A stretch of 35,865 nucleotides of DNA from a virus. The DNA is taken from positions 1-35,865 of IMG/VR virus record IMGVR_UViG_3300033153_010576; one strand, written 5' to 3'. This document shows, piece after piece, positions 1 to 5,665 of this stretch; within the stretch, counting starts at the first letter, position 1, and each line of letters starts with the position of its first letter. The notes beneath the pieces were generated by a model that did no database searches, was not told where the DNA came from, and saw nothing but the letters and a program-made list of their open reading frames with translations. The translations under genes and the position numbers were made by a program.

Positions 1-35
1 GTGAGTAAGCTTTTTTTTGCATTTTAAGGTCCTTA

Positions 36-83
36 AGGTTTAAGATTGCCCCCTTATACAAGAGGGCTTTGAGGTTTAAGATT
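36..83. repeat. Direct repeats flanking a hairpin in the leftward intercistronic gap
   Basis: The 12-mer AGGTTTAAGATT occurs at 36-47 and again at 72-83. Between them lies an imperfect hairpin: GCCCCCTT (48-55) pairs with AAGAGGGC (60-67), with one mismatch and a four-base loop. Neither strand has a T-run next to the stem, so it is not a classical intrinsic terminator. If the molecule is circular, it sits between the stop at 76 and the presumed start of the zinc-finger/MazG gene near 22, so an RNA-processing or attenuation role is possible. Function unknown. Confidence 0.5.
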
Positions 84-621
84 CTTTGTTAATTTTTATG
101 CCTGTCATTAAGAAAAGAACTCCTGAAGCGAAGTCTAGTTGTACTTTGTAGTCGTTGTGGGAAAGTTTGAACTCCTCTTTACCTTTGATAAGGTTAAGAA
201 ATTCTAGGTTGATGGGGAACTCTAGAAATTTAAAAAGATCAAAAATGAGGAAGGCAAAAGATGTTTTGTCTTTTGGAATAGTTAGAAGGTCTCCATTTTT
301 GTAAGGAATTAGGGTTTTTAGGTCTGGGAGAATTTTTTCAATGTTTGGTGGAGTCTCTGGGAACTTTATAGGGATTAGATAAAAGTACTTTTTTTCCTTG
401 TGGAGATTAAAGTAAAGAGTTTCTGGGGGTAAAGGTTTTGTAAGTTCTTCTGTAAGGGTTAGGATATTTCCGCTGGCTGCACATATTTTATTGAGGCTTT
501 TGACGTAGAAAGGTTTTGAGATATATGCACGATTTTCCTCTTTGCAAGTGCTTGCATTTAAGAGGGTGTAAAGTTCTTTGGTGATTTGTATTTGGTGGTC
601 TTCGATTTTAATTAGTTTCAT
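76..621 (-). CDS. Hypothetical protein, 181 aa
   Basis: The product is not recognised. It is a soluble, lysine- and leucine-rich protein with no signal peptide, membrane segment or metal-binding cysteine pattern. The middle is proline-rich (PLPPETLYF near residue 65). The ATG start is supported by AAGGAG seven bases upstream. It is the last gene of the left-hand leftward block before the edge and overlaps the small gene upstream by 14 bases, so the two are probably translated together. Position and small size suggest an accessory early gene. Confidence 0.75.
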   Translation of the reverse strand: MKLIKIEDHQIQITKELYTLLNASTCKEENRAYISKPFYVKSLNKICAASGNILTLTEELTKPLPPETLYFNLHKEKKYFYLIPIKFPETPPNIEKILPDLKTLIPYKNGDLLTIPKDKTSFAFLIFDLFKFLEFPINLEFLNLIKGKEEFKLSHNDYKVQLDFASGVLFLMTGIKINKES

Positions 622-775
622 TGGGGAACTCCTTATAAATTTTAATTATGTTTGTTTGAAAAGTTGTAAGTGCAAGTTCTAGTAGGTTTAGCTTAGTTTT
701 AAGGTTTGCATTCTCTTTTGCATTCTTTTTGTTTGTTTCTAAGATTAGTTTAAGAAACTTAGCTTCGTTTGTCAT
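608..775 (-). CDS. Small coiled-coil protein, 55 aa
   Basis: A short gene filling what would otherwise be a 154-base gap. It starts with ATG directly next to the stop of the upstream gene (776-778), behind an AAGGT ribosome binding site, and ends inside the downstream gene. The product begins MTNEAKFLKL and is rich in Lys, Asn and Leu. Leu/Ile spacing across residues 8-45 looks like a helical coiled coil. Tight packing on both sides, the same strand and a ribosome binding site support it as real. Function unknown. Confidence 0.65.
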   Translation of the reverse strand: MTNEAKFLKLILETNKKNAKENANLKTKLNLLELALTTFQTNIIKIYKEFPNETN

Positions 776-1087
776 TTAATTACCTTCTTCGTTTAGGTTA
801 GTTAGGGTTATTGAGCCATTTTTGATGGCTTCTTTTGTTTCGGCGGTTGTTAAGTTTAGAAAGATGTTTCTGTACTTACTGGTTGTGCTTGAGTAGTTCC
901 ATTTTTCCCTGTCTAGTTCAATTTTTGTTTCCTCTTTCCAGACTGTTCTTTTTGCGATGATTGTTGAGTAAGATTGAAAGATTTCTTTTTTTATAGAGTT
1001 TCCTAATGTGTCATAACCTGCATCGGTTATGATGAATTGATTTGGGATTGCGTTTCCGGTTGAGTTTTTCATGTTTGATACTTTCAT
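776..1087 (-). CDS. Small phage protein, resembles DUF8033
   Basis: 103 aa. The central stretch FQSYSTIIAK, then LDREKWNYS, then TTSKYRNIFL, followed by an ET.EAI..G helix and a C-terminal LTNLN, matches my memory of the small DUF8033 family found in many phages and mobile elements of low-GC bacteria. No activity is known for that family. The start is ATG behind AAGGAG. It overlaps its upstream neighbour by four bases (ATGA type), so it is co-translated. Family membership is from memory; the coding call is firm. Confidence 0.8.
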   Translation of the reverse strand: MKVSNMKNSTGNAIPNQFIITDAGYDTLGNSIKKEIFQSYSTIIAKRTVWKEETKIELDREKWNYSSTTSKYRNIFLNLTTAETKEAIKNGSITLTNLNEEGN

Positions 1088-1272
1088 TGTATGGTTCTCC
1101 TTAAGAGTTCTAGGGTTTGATTATCTTTTAAATAAAAGATGAAAGATAACTTTGATTTGTAGGTCATTGTTTTTAGTTTTTGCTCTACAAAGTTGAAGTT
1201 GTTGTTTAGTAAGTGGGTTTCAAGAGTTTTATAAAATGCTTCTTGTGGGTAGGTGGGGGTTTTATTGTTCAC
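1084..1272 (-). CDS. Hypothetical protein, 62 aa, GTG start
   Basis: A small basic, helical protein ending LELLRRTIQ. The frame is open from a GTG at 1284, but the GTG at 1272 has an AAGGTGG ribosome binding site about eight bases upstream and lies just past the stop of the preceding gene, so I prefer it. No family recognised. It sits between two genes of the same leftward block with almost no spacing. Confidence 0.6.
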   Translation of the reverse strand: MNNKTPTYPQEAFYKTLETHLLNNNFNFVEQKLKTMTYKSKLSFIFYLKDNQTLELLRRTIQ

Positions 1273-1274
1273 TT

Positions 1275-1598
1275 TTAATACCACCTTTTGAGTTGTTTTT
1301 TTGAGGTTACTGTTGAGGACGTGTGAAGAATTTTTACATTATAGTACATGGTTAATTCAAAAATGAAAACTTCATGAGGTGGGAGTAAATATTTTTCTGT
1401 TAGATAGTCAAAAGCTGTTTTTAGGTATTGGTCGGAACCTCCATAGGTGATGGGTAGTAGAATGAATGGTTCATTGTTAATGCTTAGAAGTGCTGAGTGG
1501 TATGTGTTGTTATTTTTGTCCATCCATTCACGTCCGATGATTGTCAGGGATTTTAAAGAGTTTAGAAAGTTTAAGAGATTTGTTTCTTTTTTGTCCAT
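1275..1598 (-). CDS. Small phage protein with YHSA and YGG motifs, 107 aa
   Basis: The sequence WMDKNNNTYHSALLSI, then a short beta stretch, then ITYGGSDQYLKTAFDYL, resembles a recurring type of small phage protein (WxDKxxNTYHS ... YGxxxQYLxTA) whose function I do not know. No signal peptide or membrane segment. The ATG follows GGAGACAACTAA, a good ribosome binding site. The stop of the 278-aa gene upstream is immediately adjacent. Probably an accessory early protein. Confidence 0.75.
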   Translation of the reverse strand: MDKKETNLLNFLNSLKSLTIIGREWMDKNNNTYHSALLSINNEPFILLPITYGGSDQYLKTAFDYLTEKYLLPPHEVFIFELTMYYNVKILHTSSTVTSKKQLKRWY

Positions 1599-2435
1599 TT
1601 AGTTGTCTCCTATTTGTTTTGCTTTATTCAGATGATAAGCAAATAATGTTTTTATAATTAAATATGTTTTTTTTGATGGTGACAGGATTTCTAGAATTCT
1701 TAAAATTACTTTTGGAATCATTATTGTTATTAATTTTTTATAAAAAGTTTTTTGACTTCCATGTTTAATAGTTGTTGAAGATATATTACATCCAGGGTTT
1801 TGGTTATTAGAAAAATCCGCCATTTGTTTTAACAAGTAGAATTGAGCAAATAGTTCCGATAATTCCCAACCTTCCTCTTTTGAAAAAGTTGTTTCTTTTA
1901 ATTTTGGAGAATCATAGAGATTATGAATATATTCTGTTTGTTGCCAAGTGTTCGTTTCATAATCGTAATAATCTTGTTTACCAGTGAAGGAACTATTTAT
2001 GTGCAAGTGACATTCAAAATTTTCTACATAACCAAATCCCCAAAAACAAGAACAATTAAATGTAGGTAAACGTAAAAAATAAGGTTCCTTAGTGTCTCTA
2101 CCTAAAAGTAAACCAGAATTCTCATAAAATTTTTTTTTATTTTTTTGTTTACCTATGGTAGTATTTATAAGATCTTTTTTGGTGTCATAGATACAATAAT
2201 CTGAAGTGATAAAGAGTTCTTTTTTCTGCTCTTTATTATGTAAATAGTAGAAAGGCAGTTCTATGTTAAAAAAGGTTCGTTGACTTATATATGTTTCTGG
2301 TGATAAGACTATTTCTGAATGTTTGTTAGAAATATTTGATTTATAATGTTTTTTAAGATTACTTATTATTTCTTTTAATAGTGAGTCTGTTGAGTGTTCA
2401 TGGGTTGGATTTAGGTAAGTTGGTTTATTGTTCAT
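1599..2435 (-). CDS. Conserved-looking phage protein, 278 aa, function unknown
   Basis: The core contains SDYCIYDTKKD (about residues 78-88), SGLLLGRDTKEPYFLRLP (107-124) and NCSCFWGFGYVENF (127-140), followed by a helical C-terminal half with a WELSELFAQFYLLKQMADF segment. I recall proteins with this motif order (DTKKD, RDTKEPY, WGFGY) among phage and prophage hypotheticals, but no biochemical role. Asp and Cys/His residues in the core could bind metal; this is not shown. It is the longest gene of the left block, abuts the gene upstream without a gap, and is more AT-rich than its neighbours. Confidence 0.8.
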   Translation of the reverse strand: MNNKPTYLNPTHEHSTDSLLKEIISNLKKHYKSNISNKHSEIVLSPETYISQRTFFNIELPFYYLHNKEQKKELFITSDYCIYDTKKDLINTTIGKQKNKKKFYENSGLLLGRDTKEPYFLRLPTFNCSCFWGFGYVENFECHLHINSSFTGKQDYYDYETNTWQQTEYIHNLYDSPKLKETTFSKEEGWELSELFAQFYLLKQMADFSNNQNPGCNISSTTIKHGSQKTFYKKLITIMIPKVILRILEILSPSKKTYLIIKTLFAYHLNKAKQIGDN

Positions 2436-2774
2436 TTAGTTATTCTCCTTTAGGTATTGGTAGATTTCGTGGGTTATAGTTTCGCAAGCAAATTCTGCAA
2501 GCCAATTGAGATTTGAGATTTGATCACTTCTATACGCTTCGCCTGTCTTATCCTGATAGTTTTCGAGAGCTTTCAGGATCAGAAAGATATTTTTTCTTGT
2601 GAACTTGTCTGTGTCTTCAGAGTAGATAAATCCGGAGATTCCTTTGGATGCGTTCAGGTAATCTTCTGGATAAGTTTTGATTGATTTCCAGTCGTTTATT
2701 TGGTTTAGCACTTTTTTTGCTAGTTCTGGGTAATTAGTGAAGTTTTTTAGGTAATCTTGTTTGGTTTTGTTCAT
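2436..2774 (-). CDS. Small phage protein, resembles DUF7222
   Basis: 112 aa. The pattern YPELAKKVLNQI, YPEDYLNASKGISGFIYSEDT, then a lone-helix segment and NLNWLAEFACETI resembles the small DUF7222-type phage family, whose function is unknown. The start is ATG behind AAGGAG. It is the first gene of the left-hand block, directly downstream of the candidate promoter at 2848-2876, so it is likely the most highly expressed gene of that transcript. Confidence 0.75.
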   Translation of the reverse strand: MNKTKQDYLKNFTNYPELAKKVLNQINDWKSIKTYPEDYLNASKGISGFIYSEDTDKFTRKNIFLILKALENYQDKTGEAYRSDQISNLNWLAEFACETITHEIYQYLKENN

Positions 2775-2815
2775 TTAAGAACTCCTTTTTAAGTTTCTCC
2801 CTCTAGGAGGGGGCG

Positions 2816-2893
2816 AAAGTAATGTGTTTCGTGGTACTTTCAAAGTTATTCTGAATTATTTTGCGGGAAAAGTCAAGTGTTTTATAGTACTTT
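2816..2893. repeat. Two copies of a 25-base operator-like repeat around a promoter
   Basis: Copy A (2816-2840) and copy B (2869-2893) have the same orientation. Both begin AAAGT, carry a GTGTTTYRTRGTACT core and end TACTTT, so AAAGTA/TACTTT form weak dyad ends. Copy B contains GTGTTTTATAGTACT, which recurs exactly at 3435-3449 in a third copy. Read on the minus strand, copy B overlaps the -35 of the candidate promoter and copy A covers its start region. This is the arrangement expected of binding sites for a phage regulator; no regulator is identified. Confidence 0.6.
2848..2876 (-). promoter_or_regulatory. Candidate sigma70-like promoter for the 2774-76 leftward block
   Basis: On the minus strand TTGACT (2876-2871) is followed after 17 bases by CAGAAT (2853-2848). 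That is five of six and four of six matches to the consensus. It lies about 75 bases before the ATG at 2774, between two copies of the 25-base repeat. Confidence 0.5.
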
Positions 2894-3026
2894 TCGGGGT
2901 TTTTTGAAGTTTTTTTTGAGGGTTGAACGGGTATTTTTGGGAGGGGGAGGGTGAGTTTTTAGAAATTTGGTGTTTTTTGGGGTAGGAAAATTTTGGCTTA
3001 GATGGGGGTAGAGGGTAGTTTAAGGT

Positions 3027-3067
3027 AAAGTGTAGTACTACTGTAGGATGGTTTGATACTACACTTT
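3027..3067. repeat. Perfect 11-base inverted repeat
   Basis: AAAGTGTAGTA (3027-3037) and its exact complement TACTACACTTT (3057-3067) are separated by 19 bases that contain CTACTGTAG (3038-3046). The same words, AAAGTGTAGTA and CTACTGTAG, recur at 3311-3321 and 3342-3350, so this is part of a repeat set and not a chance hairpin. No T-run follows. A protein-binding site is more likely than a terminator. Confidence 0.6.
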
Positions 3068-3148
3068 TTGGAGAGTTAAATTGTTATGCTGTAAGGAGTT
3101 AATTTTTGAAAATAGGTGAATTTGCACATTAATAGACAAATAGACATA

Positions 3149-3314
3149 CCCTCTTCCTTTTCTTCTTCTTTTCTTTAATTACTTTTCCCTTTTTCCCTTT
3201 TGCTAAGCCTCCTTACTATTTATACTATTTATATATATATATATATATAATATATATAATAATATAATATAAAGAAACATAGAGGTAGTAGAGAGAGAAA
3301 AAAGAGAAAAAAAG
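3149..3314. other. AT-rich unwinding-element-like tract, candidate replication origin
   Basis: A pyrimidine-rich run (3149-3201, interrupted) is followed by an almost pure A/T tract (3216-3273, many TA steps) and then a purine-only run (3290-3314). Short repeats lie on both sides (3027-3067 and 3311-3356). A low-melting tract next to iterated binding sites is the usual layout of a replication origin, but no cognate initiator site is known here, so this is inference. Confidence 0.35.
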
Positions 3315-3356
3315 TGTAGTATGAAAATATACTAATGCTATCTACTGTAGTATGAA
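3311..3356. repeat. Tandem copies of a TGTAGTATGAA word
   Basis: GTGTAGTATGAA (3314-3325) and CTGTAGTATGAA (3345-3356) differ only at the first base and lie 31 bases apart. The block starts AAAGTGTAGTA and contains CTACTGTAG, the same words found at 3027-3046. Together these look like a dispersed set of binding sites. Confidence 0.5.
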
Positions 3357-3384
3357 TTTTAAGGTATTTTTGGGGTTTGGGCAT

Positions 3385-3408
3385 AAAAAAACCTCCAATT
3401 AAGGAGGT
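3385..3408 (-). terminator. Intrinsic terminator of the 4271-3498 operon
   Basis: A stem ACCTCC (3391-3396) / GGAGGT (3403-3408) with loop AATTAA is followed on the minus strand by seven T (3391-3385). It lies about 90 bases past the stop of the gene at 3498, the right place to end the leftward early transcript. On the plus strand the stem is followed only by AATTTTT, so action in that direction would be weak. Confidence 0.8.
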
Positions 3409-3426
3409 AATTTTTGGAAAAGTCCA

Positions 3427-3465
3427 AAAGTAACGTGTTTTATAGTACTGGATATCATAAAACAC
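3427..3465. repeat. Third copy of the 25-base repeat, with a 9-base inverted repeat
   Basis: 3427-3451 is the third copy of the operator-like repeat and shares GTGTTTTATAGTACT with 2877-2891. Part of it, GTGTTTTAT (3435-3443), pairs perfectly with ATAAAACAC (3457-3465) across a 13-base spacer. It lies between the terminator and the end of the gene at 3498. Confidence 0.55.
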
Positions 3466-3497
3466 TTTACCATTGGTTATATGGCGTCTAAAGGTAA

Positions 3498-3797
3498 TTA
3501 AAAATCTGAGTTTAGATAGATAGTTCCGGTGATACAATCATTAACACCAACTGTTATAGGGCTACGTCTACAAATTTGTCCTTGTCCTTTTATATCACTA
3601 CCGCTACCCATAAAATATGTTCCCTGTCCGTACATTTTGGCTACTGCTCTCATTTCAAGCGCGTCAAATAAATCATTTTCATTATCAAATTCAGGATCAT
3701 AAGAAATAGATTTTTTAGCACTACTGATGCTAACTCGTGTAGTTTTAGGATACTGCCCATCAACTGTGAATGTAACTAATTTTTGATTACTGTTCAT
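3498..3797 (-). CDS. Hypothetical early protein, 99 aa
   Basis: The product begins MNSNQKLVTFTVDG. It has a beta-rich N-terminal half, an acidic segment (DPEFDNENDLFDALE) and a glycine-rich stretch (YGQGTYFMGSGSDIKGQGQ). No family recognised and no membrane segment. The open frame extends four codons upstream, but the ATG at 3797 has GGAGGT at the right distance, so I use it. It is the last gene of the early leftward trio and is followed by a terminator. Confidence 0.75.
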   Translation of the reverse strand: MNSNQKLVTFTVDGQYPKTTRVSISSAKKSISYDPEFDNENDLFDALEMRAVAKMYGQGTYFMGSGSDIKGQGQICRRSPITVGVNDCITGTIYLNSDF

Positions 3798-3816
3798 TTT
3801 GACCTCCAAAGTCTTC

Positions 3817-4044
3817 TTAAAGTACGTGTTCTAGTTTTAATTCAAGCATTTTGTCGACAAGCCGTTGTAATCGATTTTGTTCCCTTCTTATATAGTCTTT
3901 CATGCTTATGCGTTCAAGAGACGTGTGATAAGCATCCTCAAGGTTCCTACTCAAGTTAGCCGTGACTTTCCGTAGGTGTTTATAATCTTTAATGGCTTCT
4001 GCTCTAGTTAAACCTCGTAAAGTGTCCTTTGCATACTTATCCAT
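3817..4044 (-). CDS. Small basic helical early protein, 75 aa
   Basis: A highly charged, mostly helical protein (Arg/Lys/Glu-rich, ending MLELKLEHVL) with no cysteines, signal peptide or membrane segment. Its ATG overlaps the stop of the upstream gene (TAATG) and is preceded by GGGAG, so the two are translationally coupled. Not recognised. As second gene behind a strong early promoter it is a candidate host-takeover or DNA-binding protein, but that is inferred from position only. Confidence 0.7.
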   Translation of the reverse strand: MDKYAKDTLRGLTRAEAIKDYKHLRKVTANLSRNLEDAYHTSLERISMKDYIRREQNRLQRLVDKMLELKLEHVL

Positions 4045-4271
4045 TAGTTACTCCCTTTAAGTAATTTCTGTTCTTGTTTGATTTCAAAGCTTAAGACAAA
4101 GCTCTCTTGAGCTAACCTATAATAACTTGGGTTGATTATTCTCTTAAGCTCTAATCTCTCAAGTTCCTTCCGCACGTACTCATGTCTCTTGCTGAGTGTT
4201 TCAATTAAGTTTTTGGTTATCTGACTCCATTCTGCTGAGGTTTTTAAAACCCTTTCTTCCCTTGTCAACAT
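4044..4271 (-). CDS. Small charged helical early protein, 75 aa
   Basis: First gene behind the leftward promoter at 4302-4329. The product (MLTREERVLKTSAEWSQITK...) is almost entirely helix-forming and charged, with a heptad-like run near residues 22-45, so a coiled-coil dimer is plausible. It has the same length as its neighbour; both are charged helical proteins, so an old duplication is possible, though I see no clear sequence identity. The ATG follows AGGAGAGTCAC, a good ribosome binding site. Function unknown. Confidence 0.7.
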   Translation of the reverse strand: MLTREERVLKTSAEWSQITKNLIETLSKRHEYVRKELERLELKRIINPSYYRLAQESFVLSFEIKQEQKLLKGSN

Positions 4272-4301
4272 GTGACTCTCCTGTTATTTGGTATATCTTA
4301 G

Positions 4302-4329
4302 ATAATATAGTATTTAGATAACCTGTCAA
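4302..4329 (-). promoter_or_regulatory. Strong sigma70-like leftward early promoter
   Basis: On the minus strand a perfect -35 TTGACA (4329-4324) is separated by 16 bases from TATTAT (4307-4302), five of six to the -10 consensus. Transcription would start near 4295, about 25 bases before the ATG at 4271. The -35 lies in one arm of the 15-base inverted repeat shared with the rightward promoter. Confidence 0.75.
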
Positions 4330-4443
4330 CTTCAAAGACCCCTACCCCCTCTCTGGAGAATGGTTGTGAGTGAGTGGTGTATGTCTCTGAAATTTGCGCA
4401 CACTATTTTCAAAAGTCTTCCCCACGTTGTTGACAGGTTATCT
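4316..4443. repeat. 15-base perfect inverted repeat covering two divergent -35 boxes
   Basis: AGATAACCTGTCAAC (4316-4330) and its exact reverse complement GTTGACAGGTTATCT (4429-4443) are 98 bases apart. Each includes a TTGACA hexamer plus the GGTTATCT that follows it. Identity beyond the hexamer argues for a shared operator as well as a shared -35. A further small palindrome, TATCTTAGATA, lies at 4295-4305 over the leftward -10. Confidence 0.8.
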
Positions 4444-4458
4444 TAACTATGTTACCGT
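4430..4458 (+). promoter_or_regulatory. Candidate rightward promoter for the packaging/structural operon
   Basis: A perfect -35 TTGACA (4430-4435) is followed after 17 bases by TACCGT (4453-4458), which keeps the key T, A and final T of the -10 but is otherwise poor. It may therefore need an activator or be used late. It is the only promoter-like site I found ahead of the 25-kb rightward gene run. Confidence 0.5.
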
Positions 4459-4491
4459 TACCTAAGAAATTTAGGCAGGAGAATTTGAAAG

Positions 4492-4524
4492 ATGAAAAGA
4501 AAGAAACATAGGAGAATATTATGA
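4492..4524 (+). CDS. Possible 10-residue basic leader peptide
   Basis: An ATG with CAGGAG about 11 bases upstream opens a frame encoding MKRKKHRRIL. Its TGA overlaps the ATG of the next gene (ATGA at 4521-4524). Seven of the ten residues are Lys, Arg or His. It could be a leader for translational coupling, or simply the unused 5' region of the 4521 gene, which has its own AGGAG. Confidence 0.3.
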   Translation: MKRKKHRRIL

Positions 4525-4730
4525 ACTTAGAAACATTACTTACGCAAAGCAATAAACTTTTACAAGTACAAGGGCTGCCGGGAACTTGGAATTACGACGC
4601 TTATATGCAGGGTCTTTATAATGGAATGGAGCTGATCATTGCAATTTTTGAGGACAGAACTCCTTGTTACAAAGAAACTCCAGAACAATGGGGAAGTGAT
4701 ATCAACAAAAAGATTAAATATGACACTTAA
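4521..4730 (+). CDS. Small phage protein with YMQGLYNGMELIIA motif, 69 aa
   Basis: First real gene of the rightward operon. The central WNYDAYMQGLYNGMELIIAIFEDRTP resembles a widespread small phage protein type (YDxYMxGMANGLxLAxAI), often followed by a short C-terminal tail. I know of no assigned function. The hydrophobic helix is short and probably not a membrane anchor. The start is ATG behind AGGAG. Confidence 0.7.
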   Translation: MNLETLLTQSNKLLQVQGLPGTWNYDAYMQGLYNGMELIIAIFEDRTPCYKETPEQWGSDINKKIKYDT

Positions 4731-4749
4731 TAATAAAGGAGTTAGTGGT

Positions 4750-5043
4750 ATGCAATATATACCTGTTATTTGTAAAGATGGTTCAATATCATTAGTGAGG
4801 AATAAACTAGAATTGCCAACAGAGAATGCTTTAACAACACATGAAAAAATAATATCAGAACTCCATAGTGAAAATAACAAATTAAGCCAGGGATATATAG
4901 AACTAATTAAAGAAATTATAAATATCCGGGCTACTGGAATTTACTCTGTGGAAGATTTAGAAATTATGTACAAAGAGGATATAAAAATAGTAGAAGAGGT
5001 AACTGGTAAAGCGTGGAAGGAACTTAGAAATGCCGAAACGTAA
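4750..5043 (+). CDS. Hypothetical protein, 97 aa
   Basis: The frame is open from 4639, but that part overlaps the previous gene. The ATG at 4750 is preceded by AAAGGAG (4734-4740) and gives a product starting MQYIPVICKDGSISLVRNK. The rest is helical and charged, with a possible coiled coil (ELHSENNKLSQGYIELIKEI). Not recognised. It overlaps the next gene by 14 bases. Confidence 0.7.
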   Translation: MQYIPVICKDGSISLVRNKLELPTENALTTHEKIISELHSENNKLSQGYIELIKEIINIRATGIYSVEDLEIMYKEDIKIVEEVTGKAWKELRNAET

Positions 5044-5458
5044 ATCCCTTAATGAGTCAGAACTTAGAATCCAACAGGAAGTACGGAAAAACATAGTTCC
5101 TGACCTTATACAACGACTTAAAGATGCTTTAAAGGAATCTATGAAATATGAAGATCTTTCCAGGCTAGCAAAGGTAATAATCTCCTTAAGTGGTCTTGAT
5201 AAGCAAAATAACAATATAAACCTTGGAAACACAGTCAATTTCAATATGAATGAAGGAACCTTAAAAACTGCTTTTGGACTAATAGGTAAGATGGCAAACA
5301 TCCCTCAGGAGGATATGCAAAAAATAGTAAATGAGGTAGATACAATAAAGTTAGATAAGCCTAACAAAATTACACCAACTAACATTAAGAAGGTTGGTAA
5401 AACAAAAAAAGAGCTTCCAAACTTAAGTCAGGAAGCCTACGAATTTTTGGAGGATTAA
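5030..5458 (+). CDS. Hypothetical protein, 142 aa; possible terminase small subunit
   Basis: A charged, helical N-terminal region (residues 1-55), an Asn-rich linker (NNNINLGNTVNFNMNEG) and a basic C-terminal tail. The start is an ATG with AAGGAA about nine bases upstream. It precedes the large terminase with only three tiny genes between, the usual neighbourhood and size for a small terminase subunit that recognises phage DNA. I see no clear helix-turn-helix, so the assignment is positional. A small DNA-binding accessory protein is the alternative. Confidence 0.45.
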   Translation: MPKRKSLNESELRIQQEVRKNIVPDLIQRLKDALKESMKYEDLSRLAKVIISLSGLDKQNNNINLGNTVNFNMNEGTLKTAFGLIGKMANIPQEDMQKIVNEVDTIKLDKPNKITPTNIKKVGKTKKELPNLSQEAYEFLED

Positions 5459-5665
5459 ATGAAAAAATGTAAATACATTTATGCTTCTACAAACCAGGAT
5501 GATGTAGATATTATTTTTCCAGAATGTAAACTTATTAAAGAAGAATCTACATCTACAAGTAAAAGTCTTAAGTTAAGCACAAATAACCATTATGGCAAGC
5601 CTGATGATCCGCACTGGTGGACATATTGTCCTTACTGTGGAAAGAAAATAAGGAGTGTACTATGA
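5459..5665 (+). CDS. Small zinc-ribbon-like protein, 68 aa
   Basis: The C-terminus WWTYCPYCGKKI carries a typical CPxCG zinc knuckle. Two more cysteines (C4 in KKCKY and C23 in PECK) could complete a four-Cys site. Small CPYCGKKI proteins are common in phages and usually uncharacterised. The ATG directly follows the previous stop, with GGAGG upstream. It overlaps the next gene by four bases (ATGA). Confidence 0.7.
   Translation: MKKCKYIYASTNQDDVDIIFPECKLIKEESTSTSKSLKLSTNNHYGKPDDPHWWTYCPYCGKKIRSVL

Larger units (their letters stand above)
2775..3497. other. Non-coding, repeat-rich control region
   Basis: This 723-base stretch holds no credible gene. The one long frame in it (3229-3537, minus) crosses a terminator and AT tracts and has no ribosome binding site. 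Read leftward it contains the terminator of the 4271-3498 operon, a set of operator-like repeats, a (TA)-rich tract flanked by pyrimidine-rich and purine-rich runs, and a promoter for the 2774-76 block. It is far more AT-rich and lower in complexity than the genes around it. Confidence 0.7.

Noticed and set aside
2796-2810. CCCTC-TAG-GAGGG as a terminator
   Set aside because: Only five pairs with a three-base loop and no T-run in either direction; more likely incidental next to a promoter region.
3216-3273. CRISPR array or tandem minisatellite
   Set aside because: Simple A/T repeats without regular repeat-spacer units, and no cas genes in the window.
3229-3537. 102-codon minus-strand frame through the AT-rich spacer
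   Set aside because: It crosses a terminator, repeats and a (TA) tract, has no ribosome binding site, and the product is low-complexity Tyr/Ile/Phe.
4560-5301. Minus-strand frames opposite the first rightward genes
   Set aside because: Antisense shadows of genes with good ribosome binding sites and tight coupling; no independent start signals.
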